The position numbers were made by a program, and so were the translations under genes. The notes under the pieces are model-generated. The model saw only the letters and a list, made by a program, of their open reading frames with translations. It ran no database searches and had not been told where the DNA came from. DNA of 64,000 nt from Rhodocaloribacter sp964552015 (GTDB lineage Bacteria; Bacteroidota; Rhodothermia; Rhodothermales; ISCAR-4553). The stretch is from assembly GCA_964552015.1 (NCBI GenBank), contig CAZKFR010000008.1, forward strand, positions 1 through 64,000, in the 5' to 3' direction. Shown here one piece after another: positions 63,951 through 64,000 of this stretch. Position 1 is the stretch's first letter, and the number at the start of each line of letters is the position of its first letter.

Positions 63951-64000
63951 TCAGCCAGGATCGAAGGTCACCTTCCGCTTGAAACGAACGGTGTCCCGCC
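63951..64000 (-). CDS. 3' end of an unidentified gene
   Basis: The last 50 bases contain 16 codons of an open minus-strand frame ending in TGA at 63951-63953 (C-terminus FKRKVTFDPG). The rest is outside the window, so the product cannot be named; it could also be chance. Confidence 0.3.
   Translation of the reverse strand, partial: RDTVRFKRKVTFDPG

Overview
The window is a 64 kb piece of a GC-rich bacterial chromosome whose gene families point to the Bacteroidota/Rhodothermota side, most plausibly a Rhodothermales organism. Supporting signs are a DUF4270 lipoprotein next to an N-terminal-only GT5 glycogen-synthase-like protein, a DUF2851 protein, a DUF4175 protein, an LptD-type outer-membrane assembly protein, candidate promoters resembling the Bacteroidota TAnnTTTG type, and a MIPS plus inositol-phosphate cytidylyltransferase pair. 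The lineage is an inference from families recognised by eye; no 16S or database search was available. No rRNA, tRNA, CRISPR, transposase or prophage was seen.

Region 1 (1-6.8 kb, minus strand) is a kynurenine degradation operon: SDR, 2-aminomuconate semialdehyde dehydrogenase, 2-aminomuconate deaminase (RidA family), 3-hydroxyanthranilate dioxygenase, ACMS decarboxylase, a cyclase-family putative kynurenine formamidase and kynureninase, the last cut by the window edge. It is interrupted between the dioxygenase and the decarboxylase by REP-like palindromes, heptad-phased short repeats and a 100-N scaffold gap flanked by identical 55-bp sequences, which looks like an unmerged contig overlap.

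Region 2 (6.9-21 kb) is housekeeping: a small membrane protein, pyruvate phosphate dikinase, topoisomerase I, RsgA, two small unknown genes, Lon, a hybrid histidine kinase, cystathionine beta-synthase and a DUF3467 protein.

Region 3 (21-31.5 kb, minus strand) is the most striking part: hemA-hemC-hemD-hemB-hemQ-hemE-hemH-hemG-hemL in one run, i.e. every step from glutamyl-tRNA to heme b through the coproporphyrin-dependent route. Just upstream of hemA lies a 5'-truncated remnant of a second, different type of ferrochelatase, suggesting replacement of a protoporphyrin-type enzyme.

Region 4 (31.5-46.5 kb) carries an LptF/G permease, sucC, an orphan ABC ATPase, a GNAT, a BON protein, then the minus-strand run enolase-FtsB-ROK kinase-LptD, and the surface cluster TPR-outer membrane protein-DUF4270, with the GT5-like protein upstream. 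Region 5 (46.9-58 kb) has a DCC-family protein, a very long Gln-rich DUF4175 protein with a two-TM partner, GlgC, a lipoprotein, HDOD, ABM and DUF2851 proteins and fumarase. Region 6 (58-64 kb) has a family B DNA polymerase, the inositol phosphate synthase/cytidylyltransferase pair, MsrB, an OsmC protein and the tail of one more gene.
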